Assembly (NCBI RefSeq): GCF_042852765.1
Contig: NZ_AP031414.1
Source: Schaedlerella glycyrrhizinilytica_A
Lineage (GTDB): Bacteria > Bacillota > Clostridia > Lachnospirales > Lachnospiraceae
Length of the DNA: 64,000 nucleotides
Reading direction: 5' to 3' (one strand)
Made by a program: the position numbers and the translations under genes. Every line of letters starts with the position of its first letter. Position 1 is the stretch's first letter. The notes beneath the pieces are model-generated. The model saw nothing but the letters and a program-made list of their open reading frames with translations. It was not told the DNA's origin and did not search any database. This document shows, in pieces, positions 8,928-18,700 of the stretch.

Positions 8928-10286
8928 ATGACAAACAACAGAAGTAATTTCACCAGTAAAATCGGATTTATCCTTGCGGCGGCAGGCTCTGCTGTCGGTC
9001 TCGGAAACATCTGGCGTTTCCCGTATCTGGTCGCACAGTACGGCGGCGGAACATTTCTGCTCTGCTACATCATACTTGCGGTAACATTTGGTTTCGCTTT
9101 GATGACCGCCGAAATCGCATTAGGACGAAAGACCCGTCTCAGCGCAATCGGAGCGTTCAGCGCCCTGAATAAAAAATACCGCTTCATCGGCGTTCTTGCC
9201 GCGCTTGTTCCGATCCTGATCCTGCCATACTACTCTGTGATCGGCGGATGGGTCATCAAATATTTCACCGTCTTTATCAGCGGTCAGGCGACACAGGCTG
9301 CCGAAGACACTTATTTTTCCGAATTTATCGGTCAGACAGGTCAGCCGATCTTCTGGTTCGCCCTGTTTATGGTCTTCACTGCGATCGTTGTACTTTTCGG
9401 AGTTGAAAAAGGAATCGAAAAAGTCAGCCGGTTTATGATGCCGCTGCTCGTTGTCCTTACGATCGGGATTTCACTCTATGTCCTGACGATCGACGGCGCA
9501 TGGGAGGGCGTGAAATACTATATTACGCCGCATATGTCCGACTTCTCTTTGAAGACGCTTCTCGCAGCAATGGGACAGCTCTTTTATTCCATGTCCCTGG
9601 CAATGGGAATTATGATCACTTACGGTTCTTACATGAAACGCAGTACAAATCTGGAGCACTCTGTCCGTCAGATCGAGATTTTCGATACCGGTATCGCTTT
9701 CTTCGCGGGACTGATGATCGTACCGGCTGTTTTCGCTTTTTCCGGCGGAAACACAGACGCACTCAATGCCGGACCGGGGCTGATGTTCATCACGCTTCCG
9801 AAAGTATTTGCATCCATGCCGTTCGGCTCTGTACTTGGAACCGCATTTTTCATCCTCGTATTTTTTGCCGCAGTGACCTCTTCCATCTCCCTGATGGAAA
9901 CGATCGTTTCGATCTTGATGGATTATTTCCACTGGGAACGTAAAAAAACAGCGATCATTGTTCTTGTCTACTGTCTCCTTATGGGAATTCCGTCTTCCCT
10001 TGGTTTCGGCGTATGGGATTTCATCCAGCCGCTTGGAATGTCGATCTTAGACGCATGGGATTTCATCAGCAACAGCATTCTGATGCCGATCGTTGCGCTG
10101 CTGACTTGTTTCTTTGTCGGATTTGTCATCAAGCCAAAGACGATCATCGACGAGGCGAACGCAGAGGGCGCCAAATTCAAAAGTGTGACTCTGTTTACCG
10201 TCGTGATCAAATGGGTAGCCCCGGTGATCCTGATCGCAATCCTGATCAGCTCCGTTTTAAACGCAGCCGGAATCTACACATTATAA
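8928..10286 (+). CDS. SNF-family sodium-dependent (amino acid) transporter, second copy
   Basis: 452 residues, same LeuT-fold family as the preceding gene but only moderately similar, so an old duplication or a partner with another substrate. TM1 reads SKIGFILAAAGSAVGLGNIW followed by RFP, a closer match to the family consensus than the first copy. TM6 reads AAMGQLFYSMSLAMG. GGAGG (8913-8917) lies 10 nt before the ATG. It ends at a bidirectional hairpin shared with degV. The substrate is not determinable from sequence. Confidence 0.92.
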   Translation: MTNNRSNFTSKIGFILAAAGSAVGLGNIWRFPYLVAQYGGGTFLLCYIILAVTFGFALMTAEIALGRKTRLSAIGAFSALNKKYRFIGVLAALVPILILPYYSVIGGWVIKYFTVFISGQATQAAEDTYFSEFIGQTGQPIFWFALFMVFTAIVVLFGVEKGIEKVSRFMMPLLVVLTIGISLYVLTIDGAWEGVKYYITPHMSDFSLKTLLAAMGQLFYSMSLAMGIMITYGSYMKRSTNLEHSVRQIEIFDTGIAFFAGLMIVPAVFAFSGGNTDALNAGPGLMFITLPKVFASMPFGSVLGTAFFILVFFAAVTSSISLMETIVSILMDYFHWERKKTAIIVLVYCLLMGIPSSLGFGVWDFIQPLGMSILDAWDFISNSILMPIVALLTCFFVGFVIKPKTIIDEANAEGAKFKSVTLFTVVIKWVAPVILIAILISSVLNAAGIYTL

Positions 10287-10293
10287 AAACAAC

Positions 10294-10346
10294 AAAAAAA
10301 GAAACGGATCGGAATTTTTCACATTCCTTTCCGTTTCTTTTCTTTT
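10294..10346. terminator. Bidirectional terminator between SNF and degV genes
   Basis: GAAACGGatcGGAA pairs with TTCCtttCCGTTTC around a short loop. There is an A-run on the left and a T-rich run on the right, so it can terminate both convergent genes. Confidence 0.75.
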
Positions 10347-10368
10347 ACTTCTATCACCGCTATTACGA

Positions 10369-11232
10369 CTATCGCTTGTTTCCCATCACAAACACCGCGA
10401 CGACTCCCGGTCCTGTATGACTGCCGATCACAGTTCCGATGTTATTGATCAGAATATTTTCAATTCCCAGCCTTTCCCGGACCAGTTTCGCTACATACTC
10501 TGCATCTTCCTGACAATCGCCATGTGTGATCATGGCAATATCATTGTCCCATCCCTTGATCTGTTCCACTGCCATATCTACGATTTTATTCAGTGATTTT
10601 TTACGTCCGCGTTCCTTTCCGACAACCTGCAGCTTTCCGTTCTCATCCATATGAATGATCGGCTTGATCTGAACGACAGATCCGAGAACCGCCGATGCCT
10701 TGGAAATCCGTCCTCCGCGGTGCAGATGGAACAAATCGGCCACCGTCACGTTGTGGCAGATATGAAGTTTATTTTCCTCCACCCACTTTGCAGTCTCCTC
10801 GATCGTCTTTCCGGATGCTTTCTGCTGAAGTGCTTTATAAAGCAGCAGTCCCTCTCCAAGGCATGCGCAGAGCGTATCGATGATGATGATCTTTGCTTCC
10901 GGATATTCCTCTTTTAATTCTTCTCCGGCGATCCGCATACTGTTGTATGTTCCGCTTAAACCGGATGAGAATCCAAGATGAAGCACATCTTTTCCCTCTT
11001 TTAAAAATGGTTCCAACTGTGCTCTCGCCTCTTCCGGATTGATCTGTGATGTTGTCGCCATCTTTCCGTCACGGAGCTTTCCGAAAAATTCTTTTGACGA
11101 CAGTCCCTCCATATCGGTATACGTCTCATTATCAATCGTATATTTCAGGGGAATCACGGGAACTTTGCGCTCTTCCAGCCACTCTTTCGGCAAATCTACC
11201 GTGCTGTTTACAGTAATTACATAATCTCTCAT
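10369..11232 (-). CDS. DegV-family fatty-acid-binding protein
   Basis: 287 residues, usual length. DegV/FakB proteins bind a fatty acid in a cleft and present it to the FakA kinase. Visible family features are DYVITVNSTVDLPKEW at the N-terminus, TSQINPEEARAQLEPFL, LGFSSGLSGTYNSMRIAGEE (fatty-acid carboxylate loop), GGRISKASAVLG and a final GPGVVAVFVMG. No fakA is nearby. GGAGGG precedes the ATG. The gene is solitary. Confidence 0.93.
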   Translation of the reverse strand: MRDYVITVNSTVDLPKEWLEERKVPVIPLKYTIDNETYTDMEGLSSKEFFGKLRDGKMATTSQINPEEARAQLEPFLKEGKDVLHLGFSSGLSGTYNSMRIAGEELKEEYPEAKIIIIDTLCACLGEGLLLYKALQQKASGKTIEETAKWVEENKLHICHNVTVADLFHLHRGGRISKASAVLGSVVQIKPIIHMDENGKLQVVGKERGRKKSLNKIVDMAVEQIKGWDNDIAMITHGDCQEDAEYVAKLVRERLGIENILINNIGTVIGSHTGPGVVAVFVMGNKR

Positions 11233-11325
11233 TTGTCTTCCCTCCTACTCTCTTCTGACCGTACTATCATACCACTTTTTTCTTTTCAGTTCAAAATTTT
11301 TTTGGGAAATATTCCGCTTTCCAAG

Positions 11326-11394
11326 TAACGTCGGTGTACAAAGGGTCTCAGATCTGCTCTTCACAGACCGATTCCCCCTTATACACCGACGCTG
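11326..11394. repeat. Interspersed palindromic element, copy R2
   Basis: Left arm TAACGTCGGTGTACAAAGGG (11326-11345); right arm CCCCCTTATACACCGACGCTG (11374-11394). The loop contains TGCTCTTCACAGACCG, whose reverse complement recurs in the left half of R6. So both arms and interior are shared. It abuts the stop codon of the spore-germination gene. Confidence 0.85.
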
Positions 11395-12762
11395 TCAATT
11401 CAATTTCACATTCAAATAATTCCGACCGGAAAGTGTTTTGTTAAACGCCAGAAAACATACAACCAGAACACAACCGACCGCAAATCCGGTTCCATTGAAA
11501 CATGCCGTCAGGATCAGCAGCATCAGCCGCATAAATTTCAATGCATATCCCAGTTCAAAATTAGGCTGGGTATAATTCGCCACCGCAACGAAAGCCATCC
11601 CCAGCATGATCTCGGCGTTAAACCAGCCGGAAGACACCGCAAATTCTCCCATCACGAGACCGGCGATCACACTCAGCGGGGTGCTTAACATACTCGGCGT
11701 GTTCATCGCAGCAAGCCGAAGTCCATCGATCGAAAGCTCCAACAGGAGAAATTGGAAGATCAGCGGCACATATACCGGCTCCTGCACGACCGTAAATCGG
11801 AACATCTCCGGAAGCCATTCCAGATTCTGCATAAAAAGCAGATAGACCGGCGTCAAAAATACCGTGCCGAATGTGATCAGCGCCCGCGAAAATTTCAGAT
11901 ACACACGGGTGATCGTCGGAAAATAATAGTCGTTCGCCTCTTCCACCATATCATAAATCGAAGTCGGCAGGATCATCGCTGACGGGGAATTATCCACTAA
12001 AATCACGATTTTCCCCTCTAAAAGACAAGCCGCCGCCGTATCCGGACGCTCGGTAAACTTGAATTTCGGAAACGGGTTGAACCATTTCCGTTTGAACAGC
12101 GCTTCCGCAAGACTCTGCTGATTCATTCTGAGATCGTCGATCTGAAGTTTTTCAATCCGGCTGCTCACATTTTTCAATAATTCCGGATCCACCCGGTCTT
12201 TCATATAACAGATCGCAATATCCGTTCTCGACGTCTGTCCGGCTTCGGTCATCTCCATGACCAGATTTGCATCCCGGATCCTGCGGCGGAGAAGCGCCGT
12301 ATTGAACACGATCGTTTCCACAAATCCGTCTCTGGAGCCTCGCAGTGATTTATCCTTGTCCGGTTCGTCCACACTCCGCGCCGGATACGTCCTGCAGTCG
12401 ATCACAAAACACACTTCATATCCCTCGATAAACAAGCAGGTTGCCCCGGATAGCAGATTCCGGAATACTTCGTCAAAACTTTGAACAAGGTCCACCTCAA
12501 CATAGGGAATATGCCGTCTGGCAAATGTCGTTCCGTCCTCCGGCATATCCTCCGCTTTCGCACTAAATAAAGAGTCCATGATCTTCAGCATGGACTCGTC
12601 TTTTGTAAACCCGTCTATAAAGTAGAACGTCGCCGCCCGCTCTCCGATCTCCATATCCCGCCGCACAATATCAAAACTTTCTTTTACCGGCAGTACTCGT
12701 TCCAGATACGCAATATTCTCCTGAAACGAACATCCTACTTTTTTTGTATCTTTTTCAACCAT
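11395..12762 (-). CDS. spoVAF: Spore germination protein, GerA/SpoVAF type
   Basis: 455 residues. The soluble N-terminal part (~1-270) includes VDPELLKNVSSRIEKLQIDD and the family's EGKIVILVDNSPSAMILPTS. About five membrane segments follow (e.g. LLLELSIDGLRLAAMNTPSM, LGMAFVAVANYTQPNFELGY, LLILTACFNGTGFAVGCVLV), ending FNKTLSGRNYL. The protein would sit in the inner spore membrane and act in nutrient germination or DPA release. It is closest in style to SpoVAF, but no spoVA genes are next to it in the window, so the GerAA alternative stays open. AAAGGA precedes the ATG. It marks the host as a spore former. Confidence 0.85.
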   Translation of the reverse strand: MVEKDTKKVGCSFQENIAYLERVLPVKESFDIVRRDMEIGERAATFYFIDGFTKDESMLKIMDSLFSAKAEDMPEDGTTFARRHIPYVEVDLVQSFDEVFRNLLSGATCLFIEGYEVCFVIDCRTYPARSVDEPDKDKSLRGSRDGFVETIVFNTALLRRRIRDANLVMEMTEAGQTSRTDIAICYMKDRVDPELLKNVSSRIEKLQIDDLRMNQQSLAEALFKRKWFNPFPKFKFTERPDTAAACLLEGKIVILVDNSPSAMILPTSIYDMVEEANDYYFPTITRVYLKFSRALITFGTVFLTPVYLLFMQNLEWLPEMFRFTVVQEPVYVPLIFQFLLLELSIDGLRLAAMNTPSMLSTPLSVIAGLVMGEFAVSSGWFNAEIMLGMAFVAVANYTQPNFELGYALKFMRLMLLILTACFNGTGFAVGCVLVVCFLAFNKTLSGRNYLNVKLN

Positions 12763-12833
12763 CGAATCTTTCCTTTCTCAAACGGCAGCCGCCATATTTT
12801 TGATATAGTTAGATTCTCCGGTCTGTTTGAAAA

Positions 12834-13358
12834 TTATTCCTTTTTTGTTGTGCTTCCGAATCCGCCGTTTCTCACATCCGTCACATCGTCATCCACCGTG
12901 ATCCCGTATTCCACAAAAATCCCCTGCATAAATCCGTCGCCTTTTTTGATCTCCAGGGTTTTCTCTTCGTTGCTGTCATTGGTGATCTTTGCAAACATAT
13001 GCCCCTCATTATCCGAGTAAAAATAATCGCTGTCGATGATTCCGACCGTATTGTTTAACTGCAGACGGTATTTGAATCCAAGTCCGCTTCTCGGATAGCA
13101 TTTCAACACCCATTCCGGTTCCATTTCCACCCGGATTCCCGTCGGGATCTTAATCGTCTCCCCCGGTTTTAACGTCACATCGACCGGTGCGAAAAAATCA
13201 TAGCCTGCCGATCCGGCTGTCGCACGCCGCGGCAATTTGATCTCTTGATAAATATCTTCCGGGGTTCCGGTCTGCCGGTCGTTTTCTCCAAACGTATCGA
13301 TCCAGTCTTTTTGAAATTGTTCTTTGCTCACTTTATGAAATTTTGCGATTCTGCGCAT
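12834..13358 (-). CDS. dut: dUTP diphosphatase (dUTPase)
   Basis: About 174 residues. It hydrolyses dUTP to dUMP and PPi, keeping uracil out of DNA. Motif 1 is SAGYDFFAPVDV, motif 2 is CYPRSGLGFKYRL, motif 3 is NTVGIIDSDYFYSDNEGH, motif 4 is KKGDGFMQGIF and the flexible C-terminal motif 5 is RNGGFGSTTK. The N-terminus is longer than in the minimal trimeric enzyme. ATG 13358 is preferred because GGAG lies 9 nt upstream; the ATG two codons earlier is too close to it. Confidence 0.92.
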   Translation of the reverse strand: MRRIAKFHKVSKEQFQKDWIDTFGENDRQTGTPEDIYQEIKLPRRATAGSAGYDFFAPVDVTLKPGETIKIPTGIRVEMEPEWVLKCYPRSGLGFKYRLQLNNTVGIIDSDYFYSDNEGHMFAKITNDSNEEKTLEIKKGDGFMQGIFVEYGITVDDDVTDVRNGGFGSTTKKE

Positions 13359-13418
13359 ATGCATTCTCTCCTGTCTGTATTATTTTTCATGCTCTTTTCT
13401 TCGTGTCGGCTTTTATAC

Positions 13419-14447
13419 TTATCCCAGATGCGGCTGGCGGATATTTTCTCTTCCGATCTCCCCCAACGTATAGGTTCCGCACATCTTCATCGTGTCCCTT
13501 AACTCCCCGAGCAATTTTTCGGTGAGCGCGGTCACGCCGTCTTTTTGTCCGCCGTAAACTGCCGTCACATACGGTCTCGCTACCAGAACGCCGTCGGCTC
13601 CTAACGCCAACGCCTTATACAGATCGACGCCGCTGCGGATTCCTCCGTCCACAAGGATCGTCATGTCCTCTCCCACGGCATCCACAATTTCTGCCAGCAC
13701 CTCCGCAGTCGCCGGGCACTGATCCTGTACACGTCCGCCATGATTGGAGACAATGATCCCCTGTGCTCCCGCTTCCCTTGCTTTTCTTGCCGCATTGGCA
13801 GTCATGATTCCTTTCAAAATAAATGGGATCTCTGCCATCTTCACGATTTCTTTTAATTCCTCCACCGATTTGCTCCCCGCCGGCGGATTCAGATTCTGCA
13901 GAAAAGGAAGCCCTGCCGCATCGATATCCATCGCCACCGCAAACGCTCCGCTTGCTTTGACCAGTTCCAGTTTTTCCCGGATCGTCTCCATATCCCATGG
14001 TTTAATGGTAGGGATTCCGCTTCCGTTTGCCTTTCGGATCGCCGCCGTCGCTTCGATCATTACATTCGGATCTGTTCCGTCGCCGGTAAATGCCGCAATA
14101 CCGTTTTGAGCACATCCCTCCACCAGAATCTCATTGTATTCCTGATCGGTATATTTTTCACCGTAGTGCAGCTTCACAGCTCCGACCGGTCCCGCAAACA
14201 GAGGTCCCGCAAATGTTTTTCCAAATAATGTCACCTGCGTATCCACCGCTTTCTGCTCACAGAGCGTATCCATGTTCACCCGGATTTCCTGCCATTTTTG
14301 ATAGTTCCGTACCGCACCGTCTCCGGTTCCTTTCGCTCCGGGTCCCGGCATTGTATTCTTGCATGCGATTCCATTGCATACCGGACACGCCTTGCAGAAC
14401 GGTCCGATGCAGCTCTTTGCCTGTTGTATTACCTCATGAAAATTCAT
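13419..14447 (-). CDS. FMN-dependent alpha-hydroxy-acid oxidising protein
   Basis: 342 residues, TIM barrel of the lactate oxidase / glycolate oxidase family. It would oxidise a 2-hydroxy acid to the keto acid with FMN. The FMN and catalytic elements are AVAMDIDAAGLPF, PFILKGIMTANAARKAREAG, the active-site stretch GIIVSNHGGRVQDQCPAT (catalytic His followed by Arg) and ILVDGGIRSGVDLYKALALG. The N-terminus has an unusual Cys-rich stretch (CIGPFCKACPVCNGIACKNT) typical of the clostridial subgroup. AAGGG precedes the ATG. The substrate is not clear. Confidence 0.88.
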   Translation of the reverse strand: MNFHEVIQQAKSCIGPFCKACPVCNGIACKNTMPGPGAKGTGDGAVRNYQKWQEIRVNMDTLCEQKAVDTQVTLFGKTFAGPLFAGPVGAVKLHYGEKYTDQEYNEILVEGCAQNGIAAFTGDGTDPNVMIEATAAIRKANGSGIPTIKPWDMETIREKLELVKASGAFAVAMDIDAAGLPFLQNLNPPAGSKSVEELKEIVKMAEIPFILKGIMTANAARKAREAGAQGIIVSNHGGRVQDQCPATAEVLAEIVDAVGEDMTILVDGGIRSGVDLYKALALGADGVLVARPYVTAVYGGQKDGVTALTEKLLGELRDTMKMCGTYTLGEIGRENIRQPHLG

Positions 14448-14464
14448 CTGTTACCACCCTTTCT

Positions 14465-14484
14465 TAGCGTCGGCGTATTCGTTA
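14465..14484. repeat. Half copy of the palindromic element (R3)
   Basis: TAGCGTCGGCGTA (14465-14477) matches one arm of the R1-R9 family. No convincing second arm follows; the next bases enter the aminotransferase 3' end. It is probably a truncated remnant. Confidence 0.45.
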
Positions 14485-14488
14485 CACT

Positions 14489-15670
14489 TCATTGTGCATC
14501 GCGTAAAATCCCCGATGCATCCACCGCTTCTATGATCTCCGCAATCTTTTCTTCGTCTGCCACAAGCGCCATCCGCACATAGCCCTCTCCGCCTTTGCCA
14601 AATGCGCTTCCCGGCGTCACGATCAGTCCGGTCTTCTCCATCAGCTCCATACAAAAATCAAAAGAAGACGGATACCCGTTCGGTATCTTTGCCCACACAA
14701 ACATCGTTCCGTCGCTGTCTTTGACATTCCATCCGATCCTCCGGAATCCGCCGCACAAAGCCCTGTTTCTCGCTTCGTATTTTTTCCGCTGTTCTTCCAC
14801 AAAATCATCCGGTCCCGTCAGCGCGGCGATCGCGGCATACTGCACCGGCAGAAAGATCCCATAATCGATCTGAGAGCGGAGGATTTTAAATTTCTCCACG
14901 ATCTGAGCGTTTCCTACGACAAAAGAAATCCGCGCCCCGGTCAGATTATAAGACTTTGACAGAGAATAAAATTCCACGCCGACTTCTTTCGCCCCCTCAA
15001 ATGACAAAAAGGATCTTCCCTGTTTTCTCTTAAAAATAATATCGGAATAGGCATTGTCATGTAAGATAATGATCTGATGTTTTTTCGCAAATGCGATCAG
15101 TTTCTCATAGAATGAATCCGGGGCGCATACACAGACCGGATTCAATGGGTAAGAAACGATCATATATTTTGTCCGCCGCAAAACTTCTTCCGGGATTCCA
15201 TCCAGATCCGGCAGATAATCGTTCTCTTCCATGATCGAATACGTTTCAACCTTAGCGCCTGCCATCACACCGCTCATTGCAAACAACGGGTATCCGGGAT
15301 CGGGCACAAGGATCGTATCTCCCGGATTACACAGTGCAAGTCCGATATGCGCCATTCCCTCCTGCGATCCGTACACCGACATGATCTCATCGGACTTCAA
15401 TTCCACGCCAAACCGTTTCCGATAACGGTACTGCACTGCCGCCGTCAGTTCCGGCAGATCTTCCAACGCATATTTATAATTCTCCGGATCTTCACAGGCT
15501 TTCTGCATCGCTTTCATAATATGCGGCGCCGGCGGAAAATCCGGCGTACCTATCGAGAGATTATACACGCTGCGTCCCTGTTTTAATAATTCTTCTTTCT
15601 TTTCATTCAACATGGCAAATACTCCCGACTGAAAGCCGTTGACCATATCTGAAAATTCTATCTTCTGCAT
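14489..15670 (-). CDS. Class I/II PLP aminotransferase
   Basis: 393 residues with fold-type I aminotransferase features: LSIGTPDFPPAPHIMKAM at the N-terminus, DPGYPLF, NPVCVCAPDSFYEKL, DNAYSDI, and the PLP lysine in FYSLSKSYNLTGARISFVVG. The sequence is in the LL-diaminopimelate / aspartate aminotransferase-like subgroup (the DAPAT-like DPGYPLFAMSGVMAGA). ATG 15670 is chosen because AAAGGAG lies just upstream; the frame continues open for 63 further codons with no ribosome site. The neighbouring hydroxy-acid oxidase would supply keto acids, so a linked role is possible but speculative. Confidence 0.88.
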   Translation of the reverse strand: MQKIEFSDMVNGFQSGVFAMLNEKKEELLKQGRSVYNLSIGTPDFPPAPHIMKAMQKACEDPENYKYALEDLPELTAAVQYRYRKRFGVELKSDEIMSVYGSQEGMAHIGLALCNPGDTILVPDPGYPLFAMSGVMAGAKVETYSIMEENDYLPDLDGIPEEVLRRTKYMIVSYPLNPVCVCAPDSFYEKLIAFAKKHQIIILHDNAYSDIIFKRKQGRSFLSFEGAKEVGVEFYSLSKSYNLTGARISFVVGNAQIVEKFKILRSQIDYGIFLPVQYAAIAALTGPDDFVEEQRKKYEARNRALCGGFRRIGWNVKDSDGTMFVWAKIPNGYPSSFDFCMELMEKTGLIVTPGSAFGKGGEGYVRMALVADEEKIAEIIEAVDASGILRDAQ

Positions 15671-15830
15671 AATAACTGCTCCTTTCACAATTGAAAGCGT
15701 CTTTCGATTCTCCCCACGCTCCAACTCTATTAATATAGCAAAATTTGCCAAAGAAATCAAAAGACTTTTCCCAATCACCGCAAAAAAGTTTTTAAAGGGT
15801 TTTAAATCGTTTTTAAATGACAACACAAAT

Positions 15831-15870
15831 ATCGGCAGGACATAAGCCTTACCGCTCACATCCTGCCGAT
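15831..15870 (-). terminator. Hairpin downstream of the GH78-A gene
   Basis: ATCGGCAGGA pairs perfectly with TCCTGCCGAT (10 bp, 20-nt loop). On the minus strand the following bases are only moderately T-rich, so it is a probable but not ideal terminator. Confidence 0.55.
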
Positions 15871-15903
15871 CATTCCTGTTTCACGATTTTTCTGTTTTAT
15901 AAT

Positions 15904-18687
15904 TTAGAGTTCACGCAGTTTCTTATCCAACATCTCCATTACATCTTTCGGAAGACGTCCGCCGAATTTTTCACTCATCTCACGAATGGAATACCCCAAA
16001 TACTGGTTCGGGATCGCATTTGCCGGAACAAATTTTCCAAGCACATCTGCCGTCTCCGGATTGTTCTGTAATTCCCGGATCGGAGTATCGATACTGTATT
16101 CTTTTTTCAACGACTCCGTCAGTTCATATGTCACGGCATACTCGCCCGGCTTCAGATGGCAGATTCCGTTTTCTACATCTGCGAACATCGGATTTGTTAC
16201 ATCCTTGTATACTTCCTCTCCGGCAAACGGAAGCATCAGATCCGCACTGCATCCGAACGGCACGCTCACCCGAATTGTCGCATGCTTCGGATCTGTCAGT
16301 TCCCAGCCGCTCCGGTACATTCCTGCCGGAGAATCGTAAGACGCATCGATCTTGCGCAGCTTCCAGTTCAAAAGCGGTGCAACCGCAATCTTTCGCATTC
16401 CCGGAACCGCGTCGATCGTATTGAGCCCGGCAGCATGGCGGAACATCCATTCCAGAACAGATCCGTAAGAATAATGATTCATGCTGTTCATCGAAATACC
16501 GGAGATCGTTCCGTCATCCAACAGACTGTTCCAGCGCTCCCATACCGTCGTCGCACCTAATTTTACTTCGTGCAGCCATCCCGGATATTCCTCGTTCAAA
16601 AGAAGATCATATGCAAGATCTTCCATTCCGTAGTCGGTCAGCACATTGCAAAGAAGCGGTGTTCCGACAAATCCGGTCTTTAATTTTCTGTTGCTGTCTT
16701 CAAACAATTTTTTCAATTGTCGTTTTACAAGGTCTTCATTTTCCGACAAATGATATTTCAACGTCAATATCAACGCGGTCTGTGTCTTGATGCAGCATCG
16801 TCCGGTTGCGCTGTAATACTCTTTTTTCACAACATCAAACTGTTCTTCGGATAAAGCACGGTATTCTTTTTCTTCCGCTTCCATACCGAGCACTGCCGCC
16901 GCATTGGCTACCAGTCCCGCACTGACCGCATAATACAAATTGGCGATAAATTCTTCGTCGGTTGCACCCAATACCTGCTCCGCACCGCCGACCGGGTTAT
17001 CCAGCGCCAGCCAGTCACCGTAGTGGAATACATAGCGCCATCCGTGATCCGCTCCGTCCACCTTACGGATATAGTCAACCCAGCTTTTCATACTCTCAAA
17101 CTGGTCTTCCAAAATGCTCTTATCCCCATAGAACAGATACAGATTCCATGGAATGATACAGGACGCATCGCCCCATACGCACGCTGTGCTTTCCACACCG
17201 CAGGACGGAACAACATCCGGTACTTTTCCGCCAAGAACACGCTGTTCTTTCGCCATATCATAGAGATATTTTGCATAAAATGTGTAGGTATCTTTCAAGT
17301 ACGTCGCGGTCGGGGAGAATACCTGTGCGTCTCCGGTCCATCCCATCCGCTCGTCTCTCTGCGGACAGTCCGTCGGCACATCCAGGAAATTTCCCTGCAG
17401 TCCCCAGCGTACATTTTCAATAAAACGGTTCACGAGATCATGTCCGGTCGTCATTGTTCCCGCCGCGTCCAGATTGCTGTACAGCGCCAGACCTTTCAGA
17501 TCCTCTTTTTTCAGGTCTGTGATCCCCTCCACCTTTACATAACGATAACCATAATATGTAAAATGCGGGATCAGCACCTGTTCGCTTCCGTCTGTCACAA
17601 AGAAATATTCGGATTTGGCGCTTCGTAAATTGGCATTGTAGAAATTACCCTCCTGAAGAATTTCCCCGGTCTGGATATGGATCTTTGTGCCGGCCGGCGC
17701 ATGCACGTTCAATGTAAACAATCCGGTAATTTCCTGTCCCAGATCAAAGACCTGTTCTCCCGCCGGCGTATGGATCAATTCCACAGGTTCAAACACTTCA
17801 TGCACCGTCACCGGAAGACTCATCCGCTCTTCCGGTTTTCCTTTCGGAGCTTCACAAAGAGAAGCATGACAGACCGGAACATTTTCCAATGTATCATCCC
17901 GATGCTCCCCGTCATACAGATTGGAAAACGTGATCGTACTGCGCCGTACCATCCAGCTCTCGTCCGTACCGATCACGTCTTCCGTTCCGTCTGCATATTC
18001 CAGATGCAGCTCTGCGATCAGCTTCCATTCATTTCCGTAAAAACCAACATCCTCTTTTGCCGTAAACCCGAATCTCGCCTTATACCAGCCGTTTCCGAGC
18101 AGCACGGATAATGTTCCGGAATGCTTCATCTGTTCCGTCACATCATAGGTCTGATACTGCACCCATTCGTTGTAATCATTGCTGTATGGTGTGAAATATT
18201 CGTTTCCGATCCGCTCTCCGTTATAGAACGCTTCATAAAGCCCCAGCCCGGAAATGTAAAGTCTCGCCTTTGCAACTTCTTTTCCTGCTGCCGGACAGAT
18301 TTCCTTTTCAAAATACGGATGCCGCTTTTCGGTACTGTCACAGGTGATCCATTTTCCGACCCAGTCTTCTTCGCGTTTTGCGGTCTCAAACCACTGTACA
18401 TCACTTGTTTCCTGTTCCCCCGCATCACTTTCCACTGCCACAGTCCAATAATATCGTGTGCGCGGTTTCAAATCTGATTTTACAGGGAATGACAGGCTGT
18501 CCGCCTCTTTCTCCCAGCCGGAATCATATAAGATTTCCTGCATTGCCGTATCGGAAGCGATCCGGATTCTCGCCGCATTCTGCCGCGTTCCCTTTGCATC
18601 TTTTACTTTCCATGAAAATACCGTGCGGTCCATCCGAAAGCCCAATGGATTGGTCAGATGATTGACCTTTGTATCATAAATCTGCAT
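15904..18687 (-). CDS. GH78 alpha-L-rhamnosidase A, with C-terminal helical tail
   Basis: 927 residues, no signal peptide, so cytoplasmic. It removes terminal alpha-L-rhamnose from oligosaccharides or glycosides. Order: N-terminal beta domains (~1-170), the alpha-L-rhamnosidase N domain (RLYISGLGLYEAFYNGERIG), the concanavalin-like domain, then the (alpha/alpha)6 barrel with PTDCPQRDERMGWTGD near residue 435-450 (general acid region) and GATTVWERWNSLLDDG near 716 (catalytic Glu in WER). A C-terminal beta-sandwich follows, then a 64-residue helical tail from YSIDTPIREL (nt 15904-16098) that recurs in other GH families here. ATG 18687 is preferred over a codon 45 nt earlier because of GGGGGA upstream. 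It is the last gene after GPH-A and the hydrolase. Confidence 0.93.
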   Translation of the reverse strand: MQIYDTKVNHLTNPLGFRMDRTVFSWKVKDAKGTRQNAARIRIASDTAMQEILYDSGWEKEADSLSFPVKSDLKPRTRYYWTVAVESDAGEQETSDVQWFETAKREEDWVGKWITCDSTEKRHPYFEKEICPAAGKEVAKARLYISGLGLYEAFYNGERIGNEYFTPYSNDYNEWVQYQTYDVTEQMKHSGTLSVLLGNGWYKARFGFTAKEDVGFYGNEWKLIAELHLEYADGTEDVIGTDESWMVRRSTITFSNLYDGEHRDDTLENVPVCHASLCEAPKGKPEERMSLPVTVHEVFEPVELIHTPAGEQVFDLGQEITGLFTLNVHAPAGTKIHIQTGEILQEGNFYNANLRSAKSEYFFVTDGSEQVLIPHFTYYGYRYVKVEGITDLKKEDLKGLALYSNLDAAGTMTTGHDLVNRFIENVRWGLQGNFLDVPTDCPQRDERMGWTGDAQVFSPTATYLKDTYTFYAKYLYDMAKEQRVLGGKVPDVVPSCGVESTACVWGDASCIIPWNLYLFYGDKSILEDQFESMKSWVDYIRKVDGADHGWRYVFHYGDWLALDNPVGGAEQVLGATDEEFIANLYYAVSAGLVANAAAVLGMEAEEKEYRALSEEQFDVVKKEYYSATGRCCIKTQTALILTLKYHLSENEDLVKRQLKKLFEDSNRKLKTGFVGTPLLCNVLTDYGMEDLAYDLLLNEEYPGWLHEVKLGATTVWERWNSLLDDGTISGISMNSMNHYSYGSVLEWMFRHAAGLNTIDAVPGMRKIAVAPLLNWKLRKIDASYDSPAGMYRSGWELTDPKHATIRVSVPFGCSADLMLPFAGEEVYKDVTNPMFADVENGICHLKPGEYAVTYELTESLKKEYSIDTPIRELQNNPETADVLGKFVPANAIPNQYLGYSIREMSEKFGGRLPKDVMEMLDKKLREL

Positions 18688-18700
18688 GACAAGATCCCCC

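Noticed and set aside
15684..15697. cre-like catabolite repression site before the aminotransferase
   Set aside because: TGAAAGCGTCTTTC matches only part of the cre consensus and is not near a sugar gene.
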